Part shown: positions 1 through 6,853 of the stretch, piece after piece
Layout: every line of letters begins with the position of its first letter
Position numbering within the stretch: position 1 is the first letter of the stretch
Assembly (NCBI GenBank): GCA_012522035.1
Contig: JAAYLF010000238.1
Location: 1-8,354, forward strand
Source of the DNA: Clostridiaceae bacterium
GTDB lineage: Bacteria; Bacillota; Clostridia; UBA1212; DUPL01
Reading direction: 5' to 3'
Length of the DNA: 8,354 nucleotides
Position numbers and translations under genes: made by a program
The notes under the pieces: model-generated
What the model saw: the letters and a program-made list of their open reading frames with translations, nothing else
Databases searched by the model: none
Told to the model about the DNA's origin: nothing

Positions 1-1610
1 AGTATATTTTCGCCCAGTTGTTGCATTTTTGGCCAGTCAGCAATATTCGGACCAAACCTAAGTTCATGTTCCGGCATGGGCTTGCCAAAGCCATTGTACA
101 CCCTGTTTTCATAAACCATATTATTGAATTTATACTCATATTCCTTTTCTTCAGTACAAACCTCCGTTGCAGGAGTCAATACACCTCCATTAACAGCGGT
201 GGCTGCAATAGACCTGGCATCCATCAAGGCAACCCATGAAATCTGGCCTTCGGATGGCTTTGAGCCTTCCCTGTTCGGGAAGTTTCGGGTAGTATGTCTA
301 ATACTTAATCCATTATGCGAAGGAACGTCTCCAGCACCAAAACACGGACCGCAAAAAGCGCTTCTGATAACCGCACCGCTAAGCATCAGTTCAGGAATAT
401 AACCATTGTTAACCAGTTCATAATACAGAGGCTGGCTTGCAGGATATACACTGAAATTGAATCCGCCTGCACCAACTCTCTTTCCTTTTATGATATCGGT
501 TACAGCACATACATTCTCATATGTACCGCCAGAGCAGCCTGCCACAATACCCTGGTCAACCATTACCTTGCCATTGACCACCTTGTCTACAAGATTGTAA
601 GACATGACTTTGTCACCATACTGCTCTCTTCCTTCTTTTTCAACTTCTGCCAGTATGTCTTTTGCATTCGTCAAAAATTCCTTTATTGTATAAACATTGC
701 TTGGATGGAAAGGAAGCGCAATCATACATTCTATTTCAGAAAGATTCACTTCCACAACTCCATCATAGTATGCGCCCTCCTGAGGTGCAAGCTCGCTATA
801 ATCCCCAGCACGTCCATGAACTTCCAAAAATCTTTTCACCTTGTCATCAGTTTCCCATATGGATGACAAGCATGTGGTTTCTGTAGTCATAACATCTATT
901 CCCATTCTGTAATCAACAGACAAGTTTTTGACACCAGGTCCAATAAACTCTAATACCTTGTTCTTTACAAATCCGTTCTTGAACACTTTGCCAATCAAGG
1001 CCAAAGCCACGTCCTGTGGTCCTACGCCGGGTCTTGGCTTTCCAGTCAAATATACAGCAATGACTTCCGGATATTTTATCTCATAATACCTTCCAAGGAG
1101 CTGCTTTACAAGTTCCGGACCGCCCTCACCTACTGCCATAGTACCAAGAGCTCCGTATCTAGTATGACTGTCGGAACCGATTATCATCTTGCCGCATCCT
1201 GCAAACATTTCCCTCATGTATTGATGAATAACCGCAAAATGGGCAGGAACAAATATGCCGCCATATTTCTTTGCAGCAGAAAGACCAAAAGCGTGATCAT
1301 CCTCATTTATTGTACCGCCTACAGCACAAAGACTGTTGTGACAGTTGGTAAGAACATAAGGTACTTTAAACTCTTTAAGACCACTGGCTCTTGCGGTTTG
1401 AATTATGCCAACATATGTAATATCATGGGAAGCCAGCGCATCAAATTTGATTTTCAACTCCTTATCATTACTTCCATGATTATGTTTTGAGAATATGCCA
1501 TAACTTATGGTTTTCTTCCTGCCAGATTCAACCTCCTCAAAACCTGCATTCTTGTCTGCAACCAATTCACCGTTTTTGTAAAATACACCCTCGTTAATAA
1601 GTTCTACCAT
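1..1610 (-). CDS. Aconitase-superfamily hydratase, YbhJ-like (3' end outside window)
   Basis: This is an open frame of 536 codons starting at the ATG at 1610 and still open at the left edge. Relatives such as E. coli YbhJ are about 750 residues as I recall, so the C-terminal swivel domain is probably outside. Aconitase-family enzymes use a [4Fe-4S] cluster to dehydrate and rehydrate hydroxy-acids in the cytoplasm. Visible landmarks are GSDSHT (residues 145-150, the family substrate/cluster loop), the three expected cluster cysteines (C359 in VAGCSGG; C420 and C423 in FCGPCFGAG) and NREGS near 446-450. The start is supported by GAGGTG 4 nt upstream of the ATG. The gene lies 12 nt after the permease stop, so it should be the third gene of the exporter operon. 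The substrate cannot be told from sequence: the true aconitase AcnA, homoaconitase and LeuC are related, but this divergent family is usually annotated only as 'hydratase'. Confidence 0.88.
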   Translation of the reverse strand, partial: MVELINEGVFYKNGELVADKNAGFEEVESGRKKTISYGIFSKHNHGSNDKELKIKFDALASHDITYVGIIQTARASGLKEFKVPYVLTNCHNSLCAVGGTINEDDHAFGLSAAKKYGGIFVPAHFAVIHQYMREMFAGCGKMIIGSDSHTRYGALGTMAVGEGGPELVKQLLGRYYEIKYPEVIAVYLTGKPRPGVGPQDVALALIGKVFKNGFVKNKVLEFIGPGVKNLSVDYRMGIDVMTTETTCLSSIWETDDKVKRFLEVHGRAGDYSELAPQEGAYYDGVVEVNLSEIECMIALPFHPSNVYTIKEFLTNAKDILAEVEKEGREQYGDKVMSYNLVDKVVNGKVMVDQGIVAGCSGGTYENVCAVTDIIKGKRVGAGGFNFSVYPASQPLYYELVNNGYIPELMLSGAVIRSAFCGPCFGAGDVPSHNGLSIRHTTRNFPNREGSKPSEGQISWVALMDARSIAATAVNGGVLTPATEVCTEEKEYEYKFNNMVYENRVYNGFGKPMPEHELRFGPNIADWPKMQQLGENI

Positions 1611-1620
1611 AATACACCTC
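1611..1620 (-). promoter_or_regulatory. Ribosome binding site of the hydratase gene
   Basis: GAGGTG lies 4 nt before the ATG at 1610 and starts 3 nt after the permease stop codon TAG (1625-1623). The site fills almost the whole 12-nt intergenic gap, so terminating ribosomes deliver directly to it. This points to one mRNA and probable translational coupling. Confidence 0.7.
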
Positions 1621-1622
1621 TT

Positions 1623-3287
1623 CTAAACATTTATTAATTCATATCTTTCATTAACCAATCTCATTAGCACATTTCTTAAGAAAATTGCAATAGCAATGGA
1701 TATTGCAAGACTAAGAGCAATCCCAAAATCGGCATTAACCTTAATTGACAAAACTACTGGCAATGCATTTACAACCACCAGCACCAATGACAAAAGCATC
1801 CCAATTACCGCGTTGAAATTTCTCTTTACCGCTTCCGCTTCTGTCGACCAATGCAGCTTTGGTTTTATCAAATCAACAGCCAAACTCATATATGTTATCT
1901 GTAAAACACTTGCCAGTATCAAAACAATTACAGAAAGGAAATAAACAAGCTTAAGCCTGATAAAGAACTGTAGAAGTACTGTCATCGTAACACAGCAGCA
2001 AAGATAGAATATTACACTGGCATAAATCCTACCCTTAACCTGCTCCACATAGGGAACAGGAATAACTTTCGTAAGCCAGAAATGCTGTCCTTCCCTAGAA
2101 AAACTGGTGGAGGGTACAAGGTTCAGAGAAGTTAGCAGCATTACAAAACCATAGAAAATATACAAAAGAATATATGGTTTGTCTCTGAAGGCTTCCACCA
2201 AGGCATCCAGCGCAAGAGCCTCTTTGCTGTCTGTGGACAGTTTGAAGATGGATATTACAGCAAGAGGTCCCAAAACAACATTCAAAAGACAGTTCAATGC
2301 ATATACAGGACTTCTCAGGATTAGTTTTAATTCTTTTTTACAAAAAGCCAGTCTGGGATTACCTACTTTAATTACAGCTACATCCACTGCTTTTTCTTTC
2401 TTCCCTGCATGACCGGCTCTTTGCAATAGACTTTCATAAAGCCTCTTGCAAAGAAGATATGTTACCAAAACAACAACAGCTGATAATGCAATAAGAATAA
2501 CAAAGCTTGCAATTCCTCCAGTCCTTTCGTTTACCATTAACTCTTTCATAAATGCAGAGTATGGAACAAGCCCCTTTGAAAGCTTTGGCAAGTCAAGTCT
2601 TTCACTGAATAGTTTTGCAAAGAATTCTGCTTCCTGGCCTTCCTGCATACGTGATGAGAAAACCATATTTGAAGCTATAAAAAGAACCATAAGCACAAAA
2701 CCAGCCACTGTTGCAACAATGTCCTTGTGCTTGAATCTGTTTAAAATATGCATTATTGGTATTACAATAATCATCGACAAGGATACCGGTATTATTGGAT
2801 AAAGTATTGATAAAACCAGTCCTTTAACAAAGACAACAGCATCACCTGCTTTGTACAGGTAAACAACAAGCCCTGGCAAAAGCAGCAAAAGACTTGTAAA
2901 GAAATTCATGATGTATGCAATAACATATGACGTAAGAAACAGATATCCTCTCGGAAATGGCAGCGATAACAAAAACTCGCTGTCTCTTGATGTATACAGG
3001 GAGTTAAAGCTATAGAGGATTCCTGAAAACAGTAAAAGTATCTGCCCTGAAGAAGCAAGGAGTGAGATAAAAAGGGTTGTGTCTCCCATTATTTCCGTTG
3101 CCTCATATGCAAAATTTAGAATTAGAAAATATGGTACAAGCAAGGATGATGCCACAATTAAATACAATAGTATAAACCCCGCAAGATACAGCCGGCTTTT
3201 TTCATTGTTCCTCATCATATATTTCAGCTGGGGTATGCCCAGCATGTTTTTAAGCCTGAAAAAAAGAAGTTTTTTAAATTTATTCAT
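1623..3287 (-). CDS. ABC-2-type exporter permease, about 12 TM segments
   Basis: A 554-residue integral membrane protein that should be the membrane half of an exporter driven by the ATPase encoded just upstream. By eye there are about twelve hydrophobic segments, near residues 32-59, 72-96, 113-146, 155-180, 188-210, 257-280, 328-350, 371-392, 419-441, 447-470, 491-514 and 520-541, with a charged cytoplasmic loop around 283-325. The two halves look internally duplicated: SRDSEFLLSLPFP (100-112) and SREGQHFWLTKVIPVP (397-412) are similar amphipathic elements that each precede a TM block. The pattern matches the large permeases I know as 'putative ABC exporter' (Pfam ABC_tran_2 type). The ATG at 3287 follows the ATPase stop by 2 nt and has GAGGG as ribosome binding site inside the end of the ATPase gene. 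The substrate is unknown; lipid, peptide or antimicrobial export are all possible. No binding-protein gene is present, which fits export. Confidence 0.85.
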   Translation of the reverse strand: MNKFKKLLFFRLKNMLGIPQLKYMMRNNEKSRLYLAGFILLYLIVASSLLVPYFLILNFAYEATEIMGDTTLFISLLASSGQILLLFSGILYSFNSLYTSRDSEFLLSLPFPRGYLFLTSYVIAYIMNFFTSLLLLLPGLVVYLYKAGDAVVFVKGLVLSILYPIIPVSLSMIIVIPIMHILNRFKHKDIVATVAGFVLMVLFIASNMVFSSRMQEGQEAEFFAKLFSERLDLPKLSKGLVPYSAFMKELMVNERTGGIASFVILIALSAVVVLVTYLLCKRLYESLLQRAGHAGKKEKAVDVAVIKVGNPRLAFCKKELKLILRSPVYALNCLLNVVLGPLAVISIFKLSTDSKEALALDALVEAFRDKPYILLYIFYGFVMLLTSLNLVPSTSFSREGQHFWLTKVIPVPYVEQVKGRIYASVIFYLCCCVTMTVLLQFFIRLKLVYFLSVIVLILASVLQITYMSLAVDLIKPKLHWSTEAEAVKRNFNAVIGMLLSLVLVVVNALPVVLSIKVNADFGIALSLAISIAIAIFLRNVLMRLVNERYELINV

Positions 3288-3289
3288 AA

Positions 3290-4030
3290 TTATCCCTCTT
3301 GATCGGTAATAGTCATAAAGACATCTTCCAATGAAGAATTCTTTTGGGCTTTTTCCTTAAGCTCCTCTATAGTACCAATAAGTACAAGCCTTCCCTTGTC
3401 TATTATTCCAATTCTGTCGCAGAGTTTTTCTGCAACTTCAAGAATATGAGTAGAGAAAAACACTGTATTGCCATTCTTTTTATGCTCTTTCATCTGCTCT
3501 TTCAGCAAAAAGGATGATCTAGGGTCTAGACCGGTTAGTGGTTCATCCAAAATCCAGACCTTTGGGTTATGCATAAGTGCTCCGGTGATGAGCAGCTTCT
3601 GCCTCATGCCATGGGAATAGCTTCTTATCTGCTCGTTAAAGGAAAACTCCATTTCAAACATCTTCATATACTTGTTGATTCTTTCCCTTCTCTCTGCATA
3701 TGGAACACCGTATACATCTCCAATGAACTCCAGATATTCCATGCCGGTCAATCTCTCATATATGTTTGGATTGGCGGGCACATACCCGATTTTCCTTTTT
3801 GCTTCAACGGGGTTCTTGACCAGATCAACGCCAGCTATTAATATGGAACCTTTGTCAGGTGGAAGAATGCCAGTTAGCATCTTTATTGTCGTAGTCTTTC
3901 CTGCGCCATTCGGACCAATAAATCCAAAGATTTCTCCTTCCTTAATCTCAAGACTAAGGTTGTCTACAGCAGGGACTTGTCTTTTTCCATAAGTTTTGCT
4001 AACTTCCCTTATTGATAACACTAAACCCAT
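3290..4030 (-). CDS. ABC transporter ATP-binding protein
   Basis: A 246-residue cytoplasmic ATPase that powers the adjacent permease. It has Walker A GPNGAGKT (39-46), signature SYSHGM (137-142), Walker B WILDEP (159-164), D-loop GLDP (167-170) and H-loop histidine in STHILE (H195). This is the ABC-2/drug-exporter type of ATPase in length and signature. The Q-loop position reads IGYVPANPN (81-89): the usual Gln is replaced, whereas relatives I recall often have Asp or Glu there. The ATG at 4030 directly abuts GAGGAG with no spacer, which is poor for initiation; the in-frame GTG at 4021 (codon 4) sits 9 nt after GAGGAG and may be the true start, giving 243 residues. It is the first gene of the ATPase-permease-hydratase operon. 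Confidence 0.93.
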   Translation of the reverse strand: MGLVLSIREVSKTYGKRQVPAVDNLSLEIKEGEIFGFIGPNGAGKTTTIKMLTGILPPDKGSILIAGVDLVKNPVEAKRKIGYVPANPNIYERLTGMEYLEFIGDVYGVPYAERRERINKYMKMFEMEFSFNEQIRSYSHGMRQKLLITGALMHNPKVWILDEPLTGLDPRSSFLLKEQMKEHKKNGNTVFFSTHILEVAEKLCDRIGIIDKGRLVLIGTIEELKEKAQKNSSLEDVFMTITDQEG

Positions 4031-4036
4031 CTCCTC
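4031..4036 (-). promoter_or_regulatory. Ribosome binding site of the ABC ATPase, suggests GTG start at 4021
   Basis: GAGGAG touches the ATG at 4030 with zero spacing, but lies 9 nt before the in-frame GTG at 4021-4019. The spacing argues that translation may begin at GTG (protein starting MLSIREVSKTYG), which also leaves a normal ABC N-terminus. Confidence 0.5.
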
Positions 4037-4037
4037 T

Positions 4038-4066
4038 TTGCCACAGCATTTTGTTTATGTTACAAT
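4038..4066 (+). promoter_or_regulatory. Promoter of the hisA-like gene
   Basis: -35 TTGCCA (4038-4043), 17-bp spacer, -10 TACAAT (4061-4066), with TGT immediately before it (extended -10). Each box has 5 of 6 consensus bases. The predicted start is near 4073, giving a leader of about 48 nt to the ATG at 4121. The -35 box lies inside the predicted leader of the leftward ABC transcript. Confidence 0.6.
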
Positions 4067-4071
4067 ACAGA

Positions 4072-4101
4072 AGTATACCATAAATTTAATATCCTTATCA
4101 A
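4072..4101 (-). promoter_or_regulatory. Promoter of the ABC exporter-hydratase operon
   Basis: Reading leftwards: -35 TTGATA (4101-4096), 18-bp spacer, -10 TATACT (4077-4072), preceded by TGG, an extended -10 motif. Each box matches the sigma-A consensus at 5 of 6 positions. The predicted start is near 4065, leaving a leader of about 35 nt. It overlaps the opposing hisA-like promoter. Confidence 0.6.
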
Positions 4102-4110
4102 GGTTAGCAT

Positions 4111-4115
4111 GGAGG
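4111..4115 (+). promoter_or_regulatory. Ribosome binding site fixing the hisA-like start at 4121
   Basis: GGAGG with a 5-nt spacer to the ATG at 4121. It overlaps the upstream in-frame ATG at 4109, which has no comparable site in front of it. Confidence 0.75.
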
Positions 4116-4120
4116 CAATT

Positions 4121-4867
4121 ATGAGATTCAGGCCCTGTATTGACATACATGAAGGAAAAGTAAAGCAGATAGTTGGAAGCTCTATAAGCGATAATAGTGA
4201 GCTTGAAAATTTTGTTTCAACAAAAGATGCGGAATATTACGCAAATCTCTTTAAGAAAGACAACCTCAAAGGCGGCCATGTTATAAAACTCTGCAAGTCA
4301 AAAAAGACTGAAGAGGAAGCAATAAAGGCATTGAAAGCCTTTCCTTCAGGAATGCAAATTGGAGGAGGCATTAATGCAGACAATTGCCTAAAATACCTTT
4401 CTTTAGGTGCATCCCATGTTATCGTTACTTCTTTCATATTTCACGATGGCAGAATAGAAATGGACAATTTGAGCAAATTGGTCAAGTTGTGCGGTAAAGA
4501 AAGACTTGTGCTTGATCTTAGTTGTATCGAAAAGGACAACAACTACCATATAGCAACAGATAGATGGACAAAGATTACAAACACAATTCTAAACGAAGAA
4601 ACACTTGAGTACTTCTCATTCTTTTGTGATGAATATCTTATTCATGCAATATCAAAAGAAGGAAAAAAGGCAGGTATCGACGAAAAACTCGTTGAAATAC
4701 TGTCCTCTTCCCCTATTCCCGTTACATATGCAGGAGGCATATCCTCCTACGACGATATTGACAGAATCAAACTCATAGGTAAAAACAAGGTCGATTACAC
4801 AGTAGGCAGCGCTCTGGACATTTTTGGGGGATATTTGGAATACGACAAAATCAAGAAGATGATTTGA
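4121..4867 (+). CDS. hisA: HisA-type isomerase, eukaryotic (HIS6-like) branch
   Basis: A 248-residue single-domain (beta/alpha)8 barrel. HisA catalyses the Amadori rearrangement of ProFAR to PRFAR, the fourth step of histidine synthesis. The protein reads like yeast HIS6: CIDIHEGKVKQIVG (6-19), HVIKL (53-57), GGGINADNCL (81-90), HVIVTSF (99-105), LVLDLSC (129-135), EYLIHA (171-176), YAGGIS (203-208) and GSALDIFGG (229-237). Asp8 and Asp132 are at the ends of strands 1 and 5, where HisA has its catalytic acid/base pair, and the two glycine-rich loops are phosphate sites. I choose the ATG at 4121 because GGAGG lies 5 nt upstream; an in-frame ATG at 4109 would add only MEAI and overlaps that ribosome binding site. 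No other his gene is adjacent, which is unusual. Function as HisA is likely from conserved motifs; its contribution in vivo depends on whether a bacterial-type hisA exists elsewhere in the genome. Confidence 0.88.
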   Translation: MRFRPCIDIHEGKVKQIVGSSISDNSELENFVSTKDAEYYANLFKKDNLKGGHVIKLCKSKKTEEEAIKALKAFPSGMQIGGGINADNCLKYLSLGASHVIVTSFIFHDGRIEMDNLSKLVKLCGKERLVLDLSCIEKDNNYHIATDRWTKITNTILNEETLEYFSFFCDEYLIHAISKEGKKAGIDEKLVEILSSSPIPVTYAGGISSYDDIDRIKLIGKNKVDYTVGSALDIFGGYLEYDKIKKMI

Positions 4868-6839
4868 GCTTTCTTTTAACAACAAACAACCTGAACCCAA
4901 CTGCCATCAGAACACTTATAACCGCCACAATCATGGAAAGATAAGTATACCAGGGCAATGTCAATCCTTGTCTTTCCACGCTGCTGTCAAGGGGCGTACT
5001 TCTGAATACAAATGAAAATCTACCTATAGGTGCAGAATCTCCGGACTTGTAAAAATCCATAATGTCGCCATCTTCCTGAGTATTGTCAACCCATTTGAAA
5101 TTAAAGTTGACCGCCTTCTCCATGCCTATCATGTTCCTAGGTAAAGCAAGCTGCAACACGTTACCCTTTACCGAGTACTCTACATCCCCTACTTTCTCCC
5201 AATTCCAGCCTCCCAGACTTCTTTCCAGAACAGCTTTTTTTTCAGAAGGAGAAAGTCTGTTAACTACATACTCAAAGCCTTCCCAATCCAACATATCATC
5301 AGAGTCAACATCCAAAAACAATCTCATCCATGCGTTATCGGAAGGACTTGTCAAAGCGTCTACAGTTTCAACATAAAAGTATACATGCTTTTCATCATAT
5401 GCAACTTTTGCCTTCACAATGTCATTTCGCATCGTGTCGGAGGTGTATTTTGTCCTTCCATATCCCTTGTGACTCCTCTTTGGAGTATTCCCTGTATAAT
5501 GCACATATTCTGCTTTTACATCATTCCACTGGGATATGTCTCCATGAATATCTATAGTTTTCATTTCACCATGTATTGCAGTATCATTAACTCCCTTGAA
5601 TCTTCTAACATTTGCTACCAGCTGGTAATAGTAATGATCCTTTAGAAATCCATTTGAAGGTTCAATATCCCTGCTGTATTCATCGTTGTATTGATCAGGA
5701 AAGGCATTGTCAACATCAATCCACTTTTCCCATCTGCCTGCAATCCACTCGTTCCAACCAGTCACAAAAATAAAATCCGGATCAACAGATAATGCATAAT
5801 CCCACTGTTGCTGAAAATTAAGACCATACAAAATCTTGTTTTCCGTATTAGAATCAACAGTTATGGTTTTGCCTTTGTAAGTATAGGAGTATGAATAGTC
5901 GTTTGCAGCAAAACTTCTTCCATGCACTCCACCTCTTGGATCATTCATTGCCGTCAAACGATGTTCATCACTATAGTTTTGGGCGATACCAACAGCCATC
6001 TGTTCTACAGTTCCATCATCTCTCACACCATACTTGGTCTGTGGGTATACGTATAGCCACCCCCACATCTTGTCCTCATACTTCGTATCCTTGGTATCAA
6101 ACATGTCATCCATTCTTCTGAATGTAAAGAAATCTAATATTTCCTTCTCCAAAGGATCAGAGGCATCCAAACATTTGTCAGTAGAAAATACTATTGGTTT
6201 TCCTTCCCAGTAGAACCACAGATCCTTGTATTTCTCCAGTTTGTAAATCTTTTCGTACAATTCCCTAAGTTCGATTCTGTTGTTTTCCATCATGACTGTA
6301 GGATTAATATTTAACATAAAGGCAAATTTGGGAACATTTACACCTTCCTCTTTAGCCTGCTCAAACACCTTGAACAGCACATTGGCAGCATCAAGAAACA
6401 AGTTGGTATCATTCGTGCAGTCGAACACAATCACATCAATCAAGGCATCTGCCAAAAGCTCCGCATGCTTTCTTAGAACATAAACATCCTTGCTGCTGTA
6501 ATATCCAAACATGGGTTCATTCCAGAAATATGGAGAACCACTGGGCATATTGCCCCAGGCAGCATGAGAAAAATCATTTGCAGCTTCCGGATGTTCCTCC
6601 AATATCTTTGTAATATTCCTTGGCTCCCACACAGAAAAAAAGTCATGCCAGGTCCAGTAAAAAATACCTACATACCTGTCTTTTCGAACACTGCCCACTT
6701 CGCTTTGATCGGGCAGTTTCCTTCCAAGACCGTCTACTGCAGTCCATGTAGAAGGATCACTTGCATGGGAAACGGCACGACCTGGCAGAATCGTTGCAAA
6801 CAAAAGAAAAGATAAAATGATGTTTATGTATTTTTGCAT
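4851..6839 (-). CDS. Secreted, membrane-anchored GH99/GH71-like protein with CBM9-like module
   Basis: A 662-residue surface protein. The signal peptide is residues 1-26 (hydrophobic core IILSFLLFATIL, probable cleavage after SHA). Residues about 54-415 look like a GH99/GH71-type TIM barrel: YVGIFYWTWH (56-65), LLADALIDVIVFDCTN (128-143), FAFMLNINP (172-180), FIFVTGWNEWIAG (356-368) and SRDIEP (389-394). Residues about 428-612 resemble a CBM9-like sugar-binding sandwich (IDIHGDISQW, VYFYVETVD, LFLDVDSDD). One TM helix (about 629-654) and a KRKLKSSS tail anchor it, with the bulk outside the cell. GH99 enzymes act on internal alpha-mannosides through the two glutamates of NEWHEG; here the motif is NEWIAG (363-368), so Glu364 is kept and the second is Ala367. 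It may be a non-canonical hydrolase or a glycan-binding protein. It follows the LamG-like gene by 5 nt, with AGGAGG in that gene's last codons. Its 3' end overlaps hisA by 17 bp. Confidence 0.8.
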   Translation of the reverse strand: MQKYINIILSFLLFATILPGRAVSHASDPSTWTAVDGLGRKLPDQSEVGSVRKDRYVGIFYWTWHDFFSVWEPRNITKILEEHPEAANDFSHAAWGNMPSGSPYFWNEPMFGYYSSKDVYVLRKHAELLADALIDVIVFDCTNDTNLFLDAANVLFKVFEQAKEEGVNVPKFAFMLNINPTVMMENNRIELRELYEKIYKLEKYKDLWFYWEGKPIVFSTDKCLDASDPLEKEILDFFTFRRMDDMFDTKDTKYEDKMWGWLYVYPQTKYGVRDDGTVEQMAVGIAQNYSDEHRLTAMNDPRGGVHGRSFAANDYSYSYTYKGKTITVDSNTENKILYGLNFQQQWDYALSVDPDFIFVTGWNEWIAGRWEKWIDVDNAFPDQYNDEYSRDIEPSNGFLKDHYYYQLVANVRRFKGVNDTAIHGEMKTIDIHGDISQWNDVKAEYVHYTGNTPKRSHKGYGRTKYTSDTMRNDIVKAKVAYDEKHVYFYVETVDALTSPSDNAWMRLFLDVDSDDMLDWEGFEYVVNRLSPSEKKAVLERSLGGWNWEKVGDVEYSVKGNVLQLALPRNMIGMEKAVNFNFKWVDNTQEDGDIMDFYKSGDSAPIGRFSFVFRSTPLDSSVERQGLTLPWYTYLSMIVAVISVLMAVGFRLFVVKRKLKSSS

Positions 6840-6853
6840 TTGCCCTACCTCCT
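6840..6853 (-). promoter_or_regulatory. Ribosome binding site of the GH99-like gene, within the upstream stop region
   Basis: AGGAGG is formed by the last two Arg codons of the LamG-like gene, directly before its TAG stop and 8 nt before the ATG at 6839. The site is therefore translated by the upstream ribosome, which suggests coupled synthesis of the two surface proteins. Confidence 0.75.

Noticed and set aside
315..866. A 183-codon plus-strand open frame, with others at 124-402, 662-886 and 1164-1490
   Set aside because: They lie antisense to the hydratase, whose minus-strand frame is continuous and has family motifs; the plus-strand products look like no known protein.
3516..3532. Short palindromic string around CTAGGGTCTAG
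   Set aside because: It lies inside the ATPase coding frame and the arms are short; no sign of selection beyond coding.
4109..4120. ATG at 4109 as the start of the hisA-like gene
   Set aside because: It overlaps the GGAGG used by the ATG at 4121, has no ribosome binding site of its own, and would add four residues before the conserved N-terminus.
4652..4900. An 82-codon minus-strand open frame, and a 66-codon one at 4237-4437
   Set aside because: Both are shadows of the hisA-like gene on the opposite strand, with no ribosome binding site or recognisable product.
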